DNA of 64,000 nt from Stropharia rugosoannulata (lineage: Eukaryota > Basidiomycota > Agaricomycetes > Agaricales > Strophariaceae). The stretch covers positions 2,790,001 to 2,854,000 of the forward strand of contig JANCIK010000002.1 of NCBI GenBank assembly GCA_028532985.1, written 5' to 3'. Under the pieces are notes generated by a model that did not search any database, was not told the origin of the DNA, and was given only the letters and a program-made list of their open reading frames with translations. This document shows positions 25,253 through 36,181 of this stretch, piece by piece. Made by a program: the position numbers and the translations under genes. Each line of letters starts with the position of its first letter. The first letter of the stretch is position 1.

Positions 25253-25669
25253 GAGGATCATGGCTAACAAAAGCCGTTGCAGCTATATACTTAGCAGCAG
25301 TGGGGGAAAGACGCAAAGGGGGTATGACATCGCGTCAGCGCAGCATCAAAGTTTGATTTCCTTGTTTGATTGGCTCTTGACCTTTTAAGTGCACATGCTT
25401 GTCCAGATGTTTGCCCCGAAATCACACTGTCCATTACTTTCCGCACTTCCCTTTTCCACAGACATGTGCTCTCATGTGCTCTGGATGGCTTTCTCATGTC
25501 CATTAACCCCGGCCGCCGTGAATGTTATCTACGAGTTGTACTAGGTTGTCCTCACAAGGTTGCGCCTTGCAAGCCTCTCCAAAACAGCTCCGAAACCTCT
25601 CAGCTAGCACTTGCTCCTTTAGCACCAGCAGTCAGTCTGGAATACTATTGAGCAACTCGATAAGGGGGA
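25253..25669. other. Divergent promoter between M28 copies 1 and 2
   Basis: About 400 bp shared by the two opposite M28 genes, which could let them be co-regulated. No clear regulatory motif was identified by eye. Confidence 0.5.
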
Positions 25670-28600
25670 ATGGAGGATATTAAGGAGCCGCACGTAGATA
25701 AGCCATATCTCCTCAGTCCGACAAGCTCGGTTTCTAGACTGCCACGACCGCGGAAATGGTCGAGCTTGAGGTCTTGCTTCGTGCGCGGAATAGTTCAAGT
25801 CGCACTCGCAATTTCTATCTATGCTCTACTCTGTTGGTCACTGCCGTCCTGGGAGATAATAACTTTGAATAGTGTTCATCATCAAGAAAGTGGCCTTGTA
25901 CCGTTGGCCTTGGTGTCAATTAGTTATGCTCTGGCGATGACCCTGCTATGCATAACCTGCAGAGGAGATAACACGTCTAGGCAGCAAATCAAACAGAGTC
26001 TCAGGGCCAGATTGATCCTCGCAAGCGGCATATACGCTGTTATTTTATGCGGCATAGGTCTTTGGTTCGCGTTGGACAAATACGAGATAGTGGAAAAGGA
26101 CGGCCACATGTTCGGAAAGCGGGCTGAAAAGGTGTTCCTGTGAGTCCAGCGACAGCAAATATTGCTCTCCGTTGTACTACTATTTTACTCACTAATTACG
26201 CCTTTATAGTTCCACGCCCAATACAACAATCGCCATCGAGGCTTCCCGGAAATATGCCACCAAGCCTCACATGGCCGGCACACCCGGCGATTTCGATACT
26301 GCCAAGGAGTTCCTTACTCTTCTCCAAAATGAACTGGGAGTACCTGGTCACCACCACAATCCGGAGGATGTGATATTCAAAGCAGGCTCAGCAGGCTCTC
26401 AGCGTGCGACACGCTCCGCGACAAAGGGCCACCACCCATACGCATGGATTGACACCTATTTTCCTGTCATGAACACACCATTGGAAAGGAGCCTGGAGAT
26501 AGTAGACATTGATGGTTCGACGCTTGTAGCTACTAGCTTGGTCGAAATTGCTGATCTCACTGATCCGGATGCGAGTAAATACAACGACGACGTGCCAACA
26601 TTCCATGGGTATAGTCATGGAGGCGATGTTACTGGACCACTTATTGACGGAAACTATTGCTCCTATGAAGTCAGTGCATTTTTAATATTTAGGATGTTTG
26701 TATCATTTAGCCGTGAAGTAGGATTATCAGCGACTGACTCTGCAAAGTGAGTCTCCTGGAAATCTACTGACCTCCATGGTCGCTCAACAGTGACGTTCAT
26801 AGACGCACCAATATACGGTTCTATCGTTCTATGTCGCTACGGTGGCATTGTCCGTGGCTTAAAGGTGACAGTACTCCGGTTCATGTAAAATTAAATTAAC
26901 ACGACTGCGAGTAGGTTAAAAGAGCGCAAGGTTAGTTGAAGTCGAATCTGATTTGCCTTGACCTTCTCCGGTTAATCATTGCTTGATGTAAATAGAGCTG
27001 GGGGCAGTCGGTGTTCTCATCTACTCTGACCCTCGTGATGATGGTACTGTTACCACCGCCAGAGGTTATGACTCGTAAGCACCTGCACTCGACGTAAGTG
27101 ACCCACTCTTGATGTATTCAAATTAGGTACCCCCATGGCCCCGCTCGCAACCCGACTTCCGTGCAAAGGGGTAGCGTGCAATATATTAGCGTTTACCCCG
27201 GAGACCCGACTACACCTGGCTACCCTTCGTACGAAAACAGCACCAGGACTGAGGGTATCAATGTTCCTACCATTCCGAGCCTGCCCATTTCTTGGGCGAA
27301 TGCAAAGACAATGTTCAGGACGCTTACTGCGGGCGATGAGTTAGAGGGAAAATTCATACGGCTTGTAAATAACGGTGAACATGATACAAAAGTTGCAGTT
27401 GGGCACAGCGCTTACTGCGTCGGTGGTAGTGGATTCAAAGGTTACTCCTATCTGGAACACCATGGGTGTGATACCGGGATTTATGAAAGATGAGGTTGTC
27501 GTTATTGGAAATCACAGAGATGGTAAGATTCAATTTATACTATTGTATTCAAGTATCAAGTGATTTAATTTCTTTGCAGCCTGGGTATGCTACTATTTTG
27601 AATTTTCTGATCAGCGTGTATGCTGAAATTGTACAGGTGCTGGGCGCTACCGACCCTTCGAGTGGGACAGTATCAGTACATGAAGTCGTACGTGGTCTCG
27701 GCCGCCTGCTACGGCACGGGTGGAAGCCGTTGCGTACGATACTGATTGCTAGCTGGGATGCAGAAGAGGTAACCTTCAATAGTACTCTACGTACTCAACT
27801 TTTCTCGTTGTTGACTGTCCTGATCCACAGTACGGTCTCATCGGTAGCACTGAGTGGGGTGAAGACTTCAAAGACTGGGTAGACGCCCATGTTGTCGCAT
27901 ATCTCAATCTAGGTCCGCATTCTCCCACTCCTCGTTATATTACATTAATCGCGCTGCAGATACCTCTGTTTCTGGCTCGCGACTGCACACATCCGGCTCG
28001 CCTCTGCTCGCCCATTTCATTCGCGGCACCGCGGAGGAGCTCCCGCATCCGACAGACGAGGGACGCTCATTGTGGGATGCGACGAGCGATGAGGGTACGC
28101 TTTTCGGGGTGCTCGGCTCGGACGCGGACGCAGCATTGGATCAGGGGGTCCTCGCGATGCACAAGATGCAGCGCACAGCGGTTGACCCCATCGGCGTCGC
28201 ACCCCTTGGGTCTGGCAGCGACTTTACAGTTTTCTTGCAGAGAAACGGAGTACGTAATATGCATTTTCTGTTGTTTTCTCTACTGACTTATGTTGTCTGC
28301 GTCTTGGCGATCAGGTCCCGTCTTCTGATGGAGGCTTTGGCTCCACCCTGCACGACCCTGTTTACCACTACCACTCGGTATTTGACTCGGAGCGCTGGCA
28401 GGAGCTGTGGGGTGATCCAGGATTCTTCCGACACGTAAGTAGTTCATTGCACAGTATTCAGGTTACATATGTGTGTTGTTCAGGTCGCTATAGCGAAACA
28501 TCTCGGCCTGCAGGCTCTGCGCCTCGCCACATCGCCGCTCCTCCCATTCAACACAACACATTATGCATACGAGATCGAGTCGTATCTCAATGGGTAGTAG

Positions 28601-29351
28601 ACCCCCACTATTTTTATTATTATTAAAAGCCACTGTACTAACCAGTGCTTCACTCCAGCGTTGAAAACCTCGCCTCTTTACACGCCCTGGACATTGACTT
28701 CTCTGCCCTCCGTAAATCCATTAATGCGCTGCAGAACGCCAGTGTATCGCTGGAGAAGAACAAATTGAAAGCAAATGCGGAGCTGCAAGACATCCTGCGT
28801 AGATGGAAGCGGAGACACACGGTGCGGGGCCGTGCAGTAAGGCATGTAAGGAAAATCATTAGGCGAATATTGCGCCGCGCGCCAGCCTGCCATGGTGAAG
28901 AGTCGCATGCGGAAGAGGGCATGGACGTTGATATAGCGCCCGGAATGCTCCTGCACGCAGACCTTGCCGGGGACGCCGCGCTCGTGAAGGGCGGGTTCCC
29001 GCTCAGGAAGCTGTGGCGCGTGGTCAAGCGCATCCGCGAGCTGAACAAGAGGTCCGCAGCGCTTGAGCGCGGGTTCATTTCAGAGCAGGGCATCCAGGGC
29101 CGCGAGTGGTACAAGCACCTTGTCGTGGCGCCTGGCAAGTGGCTCGGTGCGTCGTGCCCAGTGTGAACCTACTTTGGTGCCGCGTTGCTGATTGAATTTT
29201 GCTTGTCTTGTATTACATAGGATACGGCGCGACGACGCTTCCGGCGATCAGCGAGGCTATCCAGTATGAGAAGAACGCAACGCTTGCGCAGGACGAAGTT
29301 GCGAGGCTGGGAGGCATGGTTGATAGGATTGTGGAGAGGATTAGGGATTGA
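25670..29351 (+). CDS. M28 metallopeptidase, GCPII/Vps70-like, copy 2 (three-helix N-terminal module)
   Basis: Paralogue of copy 1 with a different N-terminus: exon 1 (25670-26139) encodes three predicted helices ([50 protein letters not shown]) before [10 protein letters not shown]. From [23 protein letters not shown] onward it follows the family. The catalytic set is intact: [52 protein letters not shown]. The codons for Ala-Trp after the zinc histidine are on a 5-nt exon (27580-27584). The dimerisation domain contains [19 protein letters not shown]. The tail is [29 protein letters not shown]. Base composition changes inside the gene, with the 3' third far richer in GC than copies 1 and 3. 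No frameshift; every apparent break is an intron. Confidence 0.9.
27580..27584 (+). other. 5-nt microexon in M28 copy 2
   Basis: Intron 27523-27579 ends in TTTGCAG and the next intron 27585-27636 begins GTATGC, leaving only CCTGG as exon. Joined to the G before it, this gives GCC TGG (Ala-Trp) in the motif HRDAW; skipping it would break the frame. Confidence 0.8.
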
Positions 29352-29717
29352 TAGTTTATATGTGTTGAATGTCGGTGTAAACTGGAAGTGCTAGTGCAGA
29401 GCTTATGAACTCGCAACCTATAGGGACGTTGATTGAAATGCAGTTTATCCTCAAGACTGCCAAGAAAGTGCTGCTGAGCATGAAGACTGGACAGACGGCG
29501 ATTGCCGTGGGCGCTTGCTTTGCGCTTGTGGGCGCCTATGGGTGACATCCCGTATGACAATCCCCATGTCGTTTAGTGCGTGATGTCATGACTTTGTCAT
29601 GGCCTCTCACTATTTGACGAACGTATACTGTCAATCTACACACGTGGAATTATCTTCTTTCTCCTTATTTACCGCTACATGACCCTACGTAATACATAGC
29701 GAATAACACAAAACAAT
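29352..29717. other. Convergent intergenic, about 370 bp
   Basis: 3' regions of M28 copy 2 and the acetyltransferase gene. No coding signal seen. Confidence 0.4.
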
Positions 29718-31302
29718 CTATGATAGGAAGCCGCGGATCGCGCCGCCCACGTTGTGCACGTCAATTCTACGGGGGGGTTAGCACAGAGCGGAGATGTGGA
29801 TGATGAGGACGTACAGGAAAGTGTCGTGGCCCCAGACACCGCCGAGCTCATAGTAGCTGACCTGGTTGTTTCCGGCCATGCGGAGGGCATCTGCGACCTC
29901 GCGCTGTTGCTCGACAGTGAAGAGAATGTCACTCTGCACGCCGAGGACGAGGGTCGGAATGTGCGCGAGGGGCGCGAGGCCGGCGGCGAGGGCAGAGAGA
30001 TGCGGGGGCGGGTTGGGAGGCGGCGGGTGGCTCTTGGAGTGCGACGTCTTCTGGGTGGACGGGTGTGCGGGGGCGGGTGCAGACGTGGTGGAGGGCCGGA
30101 CGCCGAGGGCGTCGAGGGCGGGTGCGGTCATGTCGAAAAGGTCCATGGCCTTGGAGATGTAGAGCAGGGAGTTGGCGTCGTACTTGAGGCAGAACTGCTC
30201 GCCCTGGTGGTCGAGATAAGTCTCGATGAGGAAGTCGGGGCAGAGCGCGGGTGGGCGGGAGGGCGACGCGTGCGGGGTCGGGGGGTCGTCGCGCGCGAGC
30301 GGGCTCAGCTGGCGGCCGAAGCGCAGATCCCACTCCGGGCCGGAGCGGTAGGTGATGGTGGCGATTTCTAGGGGGCCACAGATGGATAAGCTGGCAGTGC
30401 GGAGAGGCAGGGGGACGTACGGCGGGCGAGCTTCATGCCTGTGTGGGGCGGCAGGCCGTCGTAGTAGAAGCCGTTGTTCCAATTCGGGTCCGCCATGAGG
30501 ACTGCGGGGGATGAGTACATAAGGGGGCAGGGAGAGAGGAGGTGGACGTACCGCTGCGCTGGGCAAAGCGCATGGCGATGGCGGAGGGGCTGCTGCGTGC
30601 GGTACCGCTGATGGAGACAATCTTGCCGACACGGGCGGGGTGGAGGTAGGCGGCAGCGAGGGACTGCATGGCGCCCATGGAGCAGCCGACGCTGGCGTAG
30701 AGACGGTCGATGTTGAGGCTGTCGAGGAGACGGAACTGGGCATTGAGCATGTCGAAGATGGAGAGGATGGGGAAGCGGGTGGCCCAGGGGCGGCCGGTGG
30801 CGGGCTCGATGGAGGCGGGGCCAGTGGAGCCGTAGCAGCCGCCGAGGACGTTGGTGCAGATGACGAAGAAGTGGTTGGTGTCGAGGGCCTTTCCGGGGCC
30901 GATAAAGCTGTCCCACCAGCCGGGGGCGGGGTTGGCGGGGGTGGCGGCGGCATGGGACGAGGCGGAGAGGCCGGTGTGGAGGAGGATGGCGTTGTCGCGG
31001 GCGGGGTTGAGGGAGCCCCAGGTCTCGTAGGCGATGTCGAAGGACGGCAGGGGGTCGGCGGGATGGTAGACGAGCGGCAGGGGGGCGGCGTGGCGGAAGG
31101 TGGTGTAGGACGAGGGGGAGGGCCGGGCGTACGGGGGCTCGGGGCCGGAGCCGCAGGCGGGGTCGGCTGCGCGGGCGATGAGGCGGGACTCGCGGGCGGC
31201 GTGTGCGTCGACGCAGGGGAAGGAGGGGCGGCGGGGCGGGGCGGTGGCGAAGGCGCGGGCCAGGCGGGGCGGGCAGCGGGCGAGGGCGCGGCGGAGAGAC
31301 AT
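29718..31302 (-). CDS. Homoserine/serine O-acetyltransferase (alpha/beta hydrolase), probably mitochondrial
   Basis: Acyl-CoA-dependent O-acetyltransferase of the MET2/CysA family, supplying activated homoserine or serine for sulphur assimilation. It starts [20 protein letters not shown], an Arg-rich, acid-free leader typical of mitochondrial import. Conserved blocks: [33 protein letters not shown], the nucleophile elbow [36 protein letters not shown], the acidic residue region LGVQSDILF and the catalytic His in WGHDTFL. The last exon (29718-29766), found only by splicing after CT|A, gives [16 protein letters not shown] and the true stop. The presequence plus the YGSTGPAS block favour the serine acetyltransferase (CysA-like) branch over Met2. 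The gene is very GC-rich. Confidence 0.88.
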
Positions 31303-31378
31303 GGGTGCTCTGACCAAGCAGGGCGGCTCGGGCCGAGAGCGAAAAAAACTTGTTTGCTTCTGCCCCCACCACGCATGG

Positions 31379-34175
31379 ATGCCCGTCCCTCGCGACATCG
31401 GGCCCCCGCTGCCGCTGCCGCCGTCGCGCCGCGCCTCGCTCGACCCGCGCACGCTGCCGCCTTCATCGACGGCGTCGGGCAGCTCGCGGCGCAGCCTGCT
31501 GTTTGAGGTGCGTGCCAGCGCGCGGGCGCTGCTTTGGCTAACACGTGTGCGGTCAGTTTGCAACGCTGCTCGGCTCGGGCAGGCGCAGGAACAAGGTCTG
31601 TCATCCCCCATGCCGCCCTGTCCTCTCCTCACCGTCCGCCGCCACGTCCAGCCCGACATCACCGCCCCCGAGTTCTTCTCGGCGTATGCCGGTCCATCGC
31701 CCTTGTCTCCCCTCACCATGCAGCACGAACGCCCGTCCAGGCCACCCAAGCAGCACAACAAGGCACGTCCTCCCACCCGTTCTGATTCTCTGCTCACACC
31801 CCCCCGCCAGCTCTACACATTCCTCACCAGGTCCAGATCACGCTCACGATCAAAGCCAGAACCCCCGCAACAACAGCCCCAGGGCACAAAGCCTGCCTCC
31901 CGCATCCAGTCCCGCCCCCTCTCCGCCGCAACCAGCTCGACAGTAACCCCAAAAAGACCACAACGCTCACCCCCGACCGCCGACGTCCCCCCCAGGCCCT
32001 CCACCAGCGGCGGCGGCGCCCGCCAGAAGCTCCACGACCTCTTTGGCATCGCCCTCGCACGAAAGCCCACCTCCCGCTCACGTTCGCGTCCAGCCACCCC
32101 CGTCTACGCCCTCGAAGCACCGCCCCTCCCAGCGACCGACGACCGCTCGTCCTATGCCCCTGCCCCAGTCCTGCGGGTCACAAACCCAACTACTGATTCC
32201 ACAGGCTCAACCGCACCTTCCACCAACATCTTCTCTGGTTCGTCTTCTTTGCCTTCCTTTGTCCCCCAGCTGACCCGTTGTTCCACAGCCTCGCCGTCTC
32301 CAGGCCCCCCAGTCCTCCCTCCCATCCCCCCAGTCGTCTCTCGCGTCTCATCGCTCCATCGCCGCAGCGCAAAGGACCCAGATCAGCCCCCACCCCCAAA
32401 GATCATACATACCCCACCCACGCCCCTGCGCAGTGGGCCCAGCTCAGGAACCGTCAGTGCCAGCACCAGCGCTTCTTCTTCACGCGTGCCTGCCAGCACC
32501 AGCACCAGTGCGAGCAGCGTCCCTAGTCGCCCGGGTCACGTACCCAAGGGCTCGCTCGACTCCAACTACCGCTACCGCGCCGCCGCCCTGCATATGCGCT
32601 CAGTCGCCGAAGAGGCTACGACGCCGTTGCCCCCAGCCAGCGACACGGGCCACCACGGGCTTCCCATGGGCAAGGTACGTGAGCCATTGCCACGGCCCCT
32701 TCTTACCAAGATGAGCAGCAGTGCGCGCGCAACCAAGCACGGCAGCTTTGACTTTGAGCGACCCGGCTGGAGTGCAGGCCCCGTCGCCATGCAGCGTAGT
32801 GGCAGCGGCGGCACCAGCGCCAGCAGCAGACGCAGCGGTGTGGGCATGGACGCTGTAACTCGCGAGCGCGAGCGCGAGAGCGTCTACGGGCCCGGAATGG
32901 CCGGTGTGGGAACACTGCAGCGCGAGGTCTCGATGAAGCGCGCACAGGAGCGTGAAGACCTCCTACATGGCCAGAAGGACCGTAGTCGCAAACCGGACAA
33001 AAGAGAGAAGAGCAATGAACGCACGCGCGGCTCCACCTCGCAACGCACCACCCCGGACACGGTCCATGCCTCGACGTCCTCCGCCTCTGGTACACCGAAT
33101 ACAAACGGCAAGTCTTCGTCAATGGGCCGCGCTGCTGGCCGCCGTACCGTCCCGCTCCTCCCAAAGCGCCTCGTCGGCATTGCGCAGCTTGGCCCATTCT
33201 CCTTCGAACCCGCGGTCGCTCTCCCATCACCTACGCGAAGCACAGGGAGTGCGAGTACGGGCACCGCGCACGAGCTAACTGTCTCCACTGCGCGCACAGA
33301 GCGCGAGCGCACCCGCCTCCGAGACGAGAAGGCGCGCAACGGCGGCCCAGGCAAACGACGCAGCGGTGATCGCGCCCCTGTTCCAGTGCCCGCCGTGCCC
33401 CCGGCGTACACATACGCGTATCACTCAGACGACGGCAGCGCGCCCGAATCTCCTGGCCCCGTTCCAGTGCAGATGCCGCTGACGCTCAGCGCCGTGCTCG
33501 AGGGTGCCCCCGCCGTAGAGCAGACCAAGCTGGGCCCGCCTGGCAGCCTGGGGCGCACGCCGTCGGGTGCCGTGCGTCCACCGCGGCCCGCGCCTGGCCA
33601 CCGCTCCGGCACCAAGGGCCGCTCGCTCGACCTTGGCCTTGGGCTCTCGTGGGCAGCGACCAAGGTGCGCGAGGAGGCGCTCCTCCCGAAGAGCGCTTTT
33701 TTCACGCGTACGCCGAGTCTAGGAAGCAACCGCGACCGCGCCGCGCCGAGCACGGGGCGCACGCGACACGGCTCGGGCGGGACTGCCGAGGGTACCGGTG
33801 CGATAGAGCGCACGGCGTCAGGCGCGTCGTCGCGCTCTGGCCTCGGCCGGAATGGCGGCGGCACGCAGACAGAGCGGGACGTCGAGCGCGCGAGGCTCGG
33901 GAGGGAGGTCGCGGAGGTGTTCCGCGCTGCTCTGGATGGGGACCGGTACAAGCTGTTCAAGACCTGTAGGTTACCTTCTCTAGTTTTTCTTCTTCCATTG
34001 ACACCGCTTTTTAGATGTGCACCAGTTCGATGCGCACGAGATCCCGTTCGACGGCCCGCTGGGCATCGTCGCGCGTGTGGAGGATCTGATCGTGTCTTCA
34101 CCGAAGCGCATGAGCGACGCCGCGCAGAAGAGCCTCATGGACAAATTTGTGCGCATCATCCTCCAGGTCGCCTGA
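31379..34175 (+). CDS. Large Ser/Pro/Arg-rich protein, unknown function
   Basis: Exons 31379-31507, 31557-31595, 31652-33965 and 34015-34175 join in phase to about 880 residues; a further 48-nt GC-AG intron at about 31757-31804 is possible. Most of the protein is low-complexity Ser/Pro/Arg/Gly and probably disordered. Two parts look folded: a short N-terminal patch ([17 protein letters not shown] ... [12 protein letters not shown]) and the C-terminal 90 residues ([22 protein letters not shown], then [22 protein letters not shown] and [12 protein letters not shown]), which have the amphipathic pattern of a helical domain. I do not recognise the family. The start lies only 76 bases from the divergent acetyltransferase start. 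A long frame open upstream to 31178 overlaps that gene and was not used. Confidence 0.65.
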
Positions 34176-35053
34176 CCCTGCTCCGTTCGTCTCCCTCTTC
34201 GATGTTGTTTTCTACCCTCAATCTACTGTCTGCATCCCTTCCTACGCCTCCTCTTCATACCCGGCCTAATCCTGTTTTGTGTACCCTGCCACCCTGGAAT
34301 TTATGTTGTGTATCTTATTGCCCTGCCAGCCCATCTATGTCGCATCTACGTACGATATATTTTCTCTCCCTTAGTCTCCATGCTTCACTCCCCGCCACAC
34401 TCTTACTTTAATTTAATTGCGGCTTTACGGTATTTGTTCTTGGTTCTGTTCGTCTTGGTCTTTAATCAACCCACCTTATGTCCTCGAGACGCCTACGCAC
34501 ACGATGATGATGTATGTTTTAATGTAGTAGACGTGATGTACATAGCGCTGATCTACAGCCGCACGCACCACGAAGTTATAATCAATCTCATGCAGCCAAA
34601 CTTTACGGTCGATCGATAGAGTCATGATATATCCATTGCTCTGCCACAATGGGATTTTTTTTTGCCCACCCCTCCCTCCTCCAAAAACCGAAAGTAAAGA
34701 CAAGTATATATGCAGGTCAATTGCTGCCCTTCGGTCGCCTGCGCCAGGCCCTGACACACATTTGCCGGACTAGAACACCGCACATTTATTAAAAATCAAG
34801 TTCTGCGTCCGGATATCATTTGTTTAGTGTGGGTTACGCCCCGATAAGCCCTTAGTGTAAGCTGATCTATCGCCGCTTTCACCACAAATTTATAATTCCT
34901 GGGCCAGCCTTCATGTTGGTCATACATATAAAAAGAATATTACTGTACATAACGGATCCTTGTATATTGAAAAAAGCAGCGGCGCCTGCTGCGAGCTCCT
35001 CCATTGAGGCACGCACAGTAGCTCAGCACAACCTATGCGTTTATTTATCAGAT
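34176..35053. other. Convergent intergenic, about 880 bp
   Basis: 3' regions of the disordered-protein gene and DID2. AT-rich after the very GC-rich gene before it. No coding signal recognised. Confidence 0.4.
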
Positions 35054-35951
35054 TTACACGGCCGGCCGCAGGGCGCGTAGCCGGTCGGCGAGTTTGTCAT
35101 CCTCGTCCTTCACAGCGGACACTTCCTTCGGCGCGGGCTCGGGAAGTGCGGACAGGTCCTTCGCGGCGAGATCGTGCTGGAGCTCGATGTTTGCCTCCTC
35201 CGCGGTCTGCCGCATGAGCAGCTCGACCTGGTCTTGCGGCGTTGAGATAGCGGTCGTCGACCCCATCGCGTCCTCCATGTACGACGTCTGTACGTCCAGA
35301 TCGCTGAATTGCGTCTCGAATTTGTCCATCACCATCGATATCTGCGTAGGGCGGGTGGGTCAGCTTGGGTTTGGGGGAAAGGATATGACAGGGAAAAGGG
35401 AAGGGCAAGAGGGGGCAAGAGGAAAAGGGAGACACACCCGCTCGAGGTTCATGCTCTCCATGGCCTTGTCCATGCCACGCACGACCGACGTCATGTTCCC
35501 GGTGACCGCGCGCATCGTCACCGCGGTCTCTACCCGGCTCGCGACGGCGTCGATGCGGCTTGAGAGGCGCAGGAGATTGAGCGCCTCGCTTTTCTTCCGG
35601 ATCGCATTAGAGGCGTAGATCCGGGCGCCCTCGTTGTTGCCCTGCTGCAGCGCCTGTGCACAGTGGGGCGGAGTAGGGTAGGCGAATGAGTAAGTGAGAG
35701 ACTGTAGGGCATCGGGCGGGGCACGCACCTTCTTTAGCCGAGACTTCTCTGTGTTCTCGTCCTTCTGTGCCTTCTTGGCCTGTCGGCTGAGCGTCTTTGC
35801 TGTGAACTGGGCGGGGGTCAGCGGGGGTCGTTGCGTCGCATCCGAAGGGTGCGCTTGCCTTCAGCTGGAAGAGGGTCTCTGCGCAGTAGTCTCCTCAGTG
35901 TTCTACCCGAGCATGTAATGCGAACAGAGGCTTACTTTCGAGGTTGCTCAT
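35054..35951 (-). CDS. DID2: ESCRT-III-associated protein Did2/CHMP1
   Basis: Binds Vps4 and Ist1 and helps disassemble ESCRT-III on endosomes. Exons 35936-35951, 35859-35878, 35729-35806, 35438-35653 and 35054-35341 sum exactly to 205 residues. Family hallmarks are [57 protein letters not shown] and the C-terminal helix [12 protein letters not shown], a textbook MIM1 motif for the Vps4 MIT domain. The first coding exons are tiny (16 and 20 nt). Intron 2 (35807-35858) starts with GC instead of GT. The gene is divergent from SVP26 with about 230 bp between starts. Confidence 0.95.
35807..35858 (-). other. GC-AG intron in DID2
   Basis: On the minus strand the exon end reads CTGAAG followed by GCAAGC, and the intron ends GCCCAG. 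No GT donor nearby keeps the CHMP1 frame (LFQLK|FTAKTL). Confidence 0.85.
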
Positions 35952-36181
35952 GGTATCGGTGCAAAGTGGTGGTGGACGGAGAGAGTCATCGGTGGAAGGT
36001 TGGGTCGGTGCGGATAGCAGTGCTGTGTCATGTGATCCATTTAGCACGTCATGACGCGACACCCTGCGACTTTCTCATTTCGTTTTCCCTCCTGCCAGGT
36101 CTCTTTCATCAAGTACTCCTGGCTGCACGCTGCCAGTCGTCTTGGTATCCTCGTGTAAAACAAAAGAGCAGGACTCTAAAA

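Noticed and set aside
27135..28440. Apparent frameshifts in M28 copy 2
   Set aside because: Each break coincides with a GT..AG intron and the protein continues in phase, including the microexon.
29778..29830. C-terminus [11 protein letters not shown] for the acetyltransferase
   Set aside because: This is intron read-through; the spliced last exon gives [16 protein letters not shown], which matches the family's usual end.
29754..30371. Plus-strand open frame of about 205 codons
   Set aside because: Antisense shadow of the GC-rich acetyltransferase exon; Gly/Arg/Glu bias without any family motif.
31178..31378. Upstream extension of the frame of the 880-residue protein, overlapping the acetyltransferase
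   Set aside because: The overlap is antisense to well-supported coding sequence, is Arg/Gly-rich as expected of a GC-rich shadow, and the splice phases only require a start at 31379.
30640..31506. Plus-strand Gly/Ala-rich open frame of 288 codons
   Set aside because: Lies opposite the acetyltransferase catalytic exon; composition is a by-product of GC-rich codon usage.
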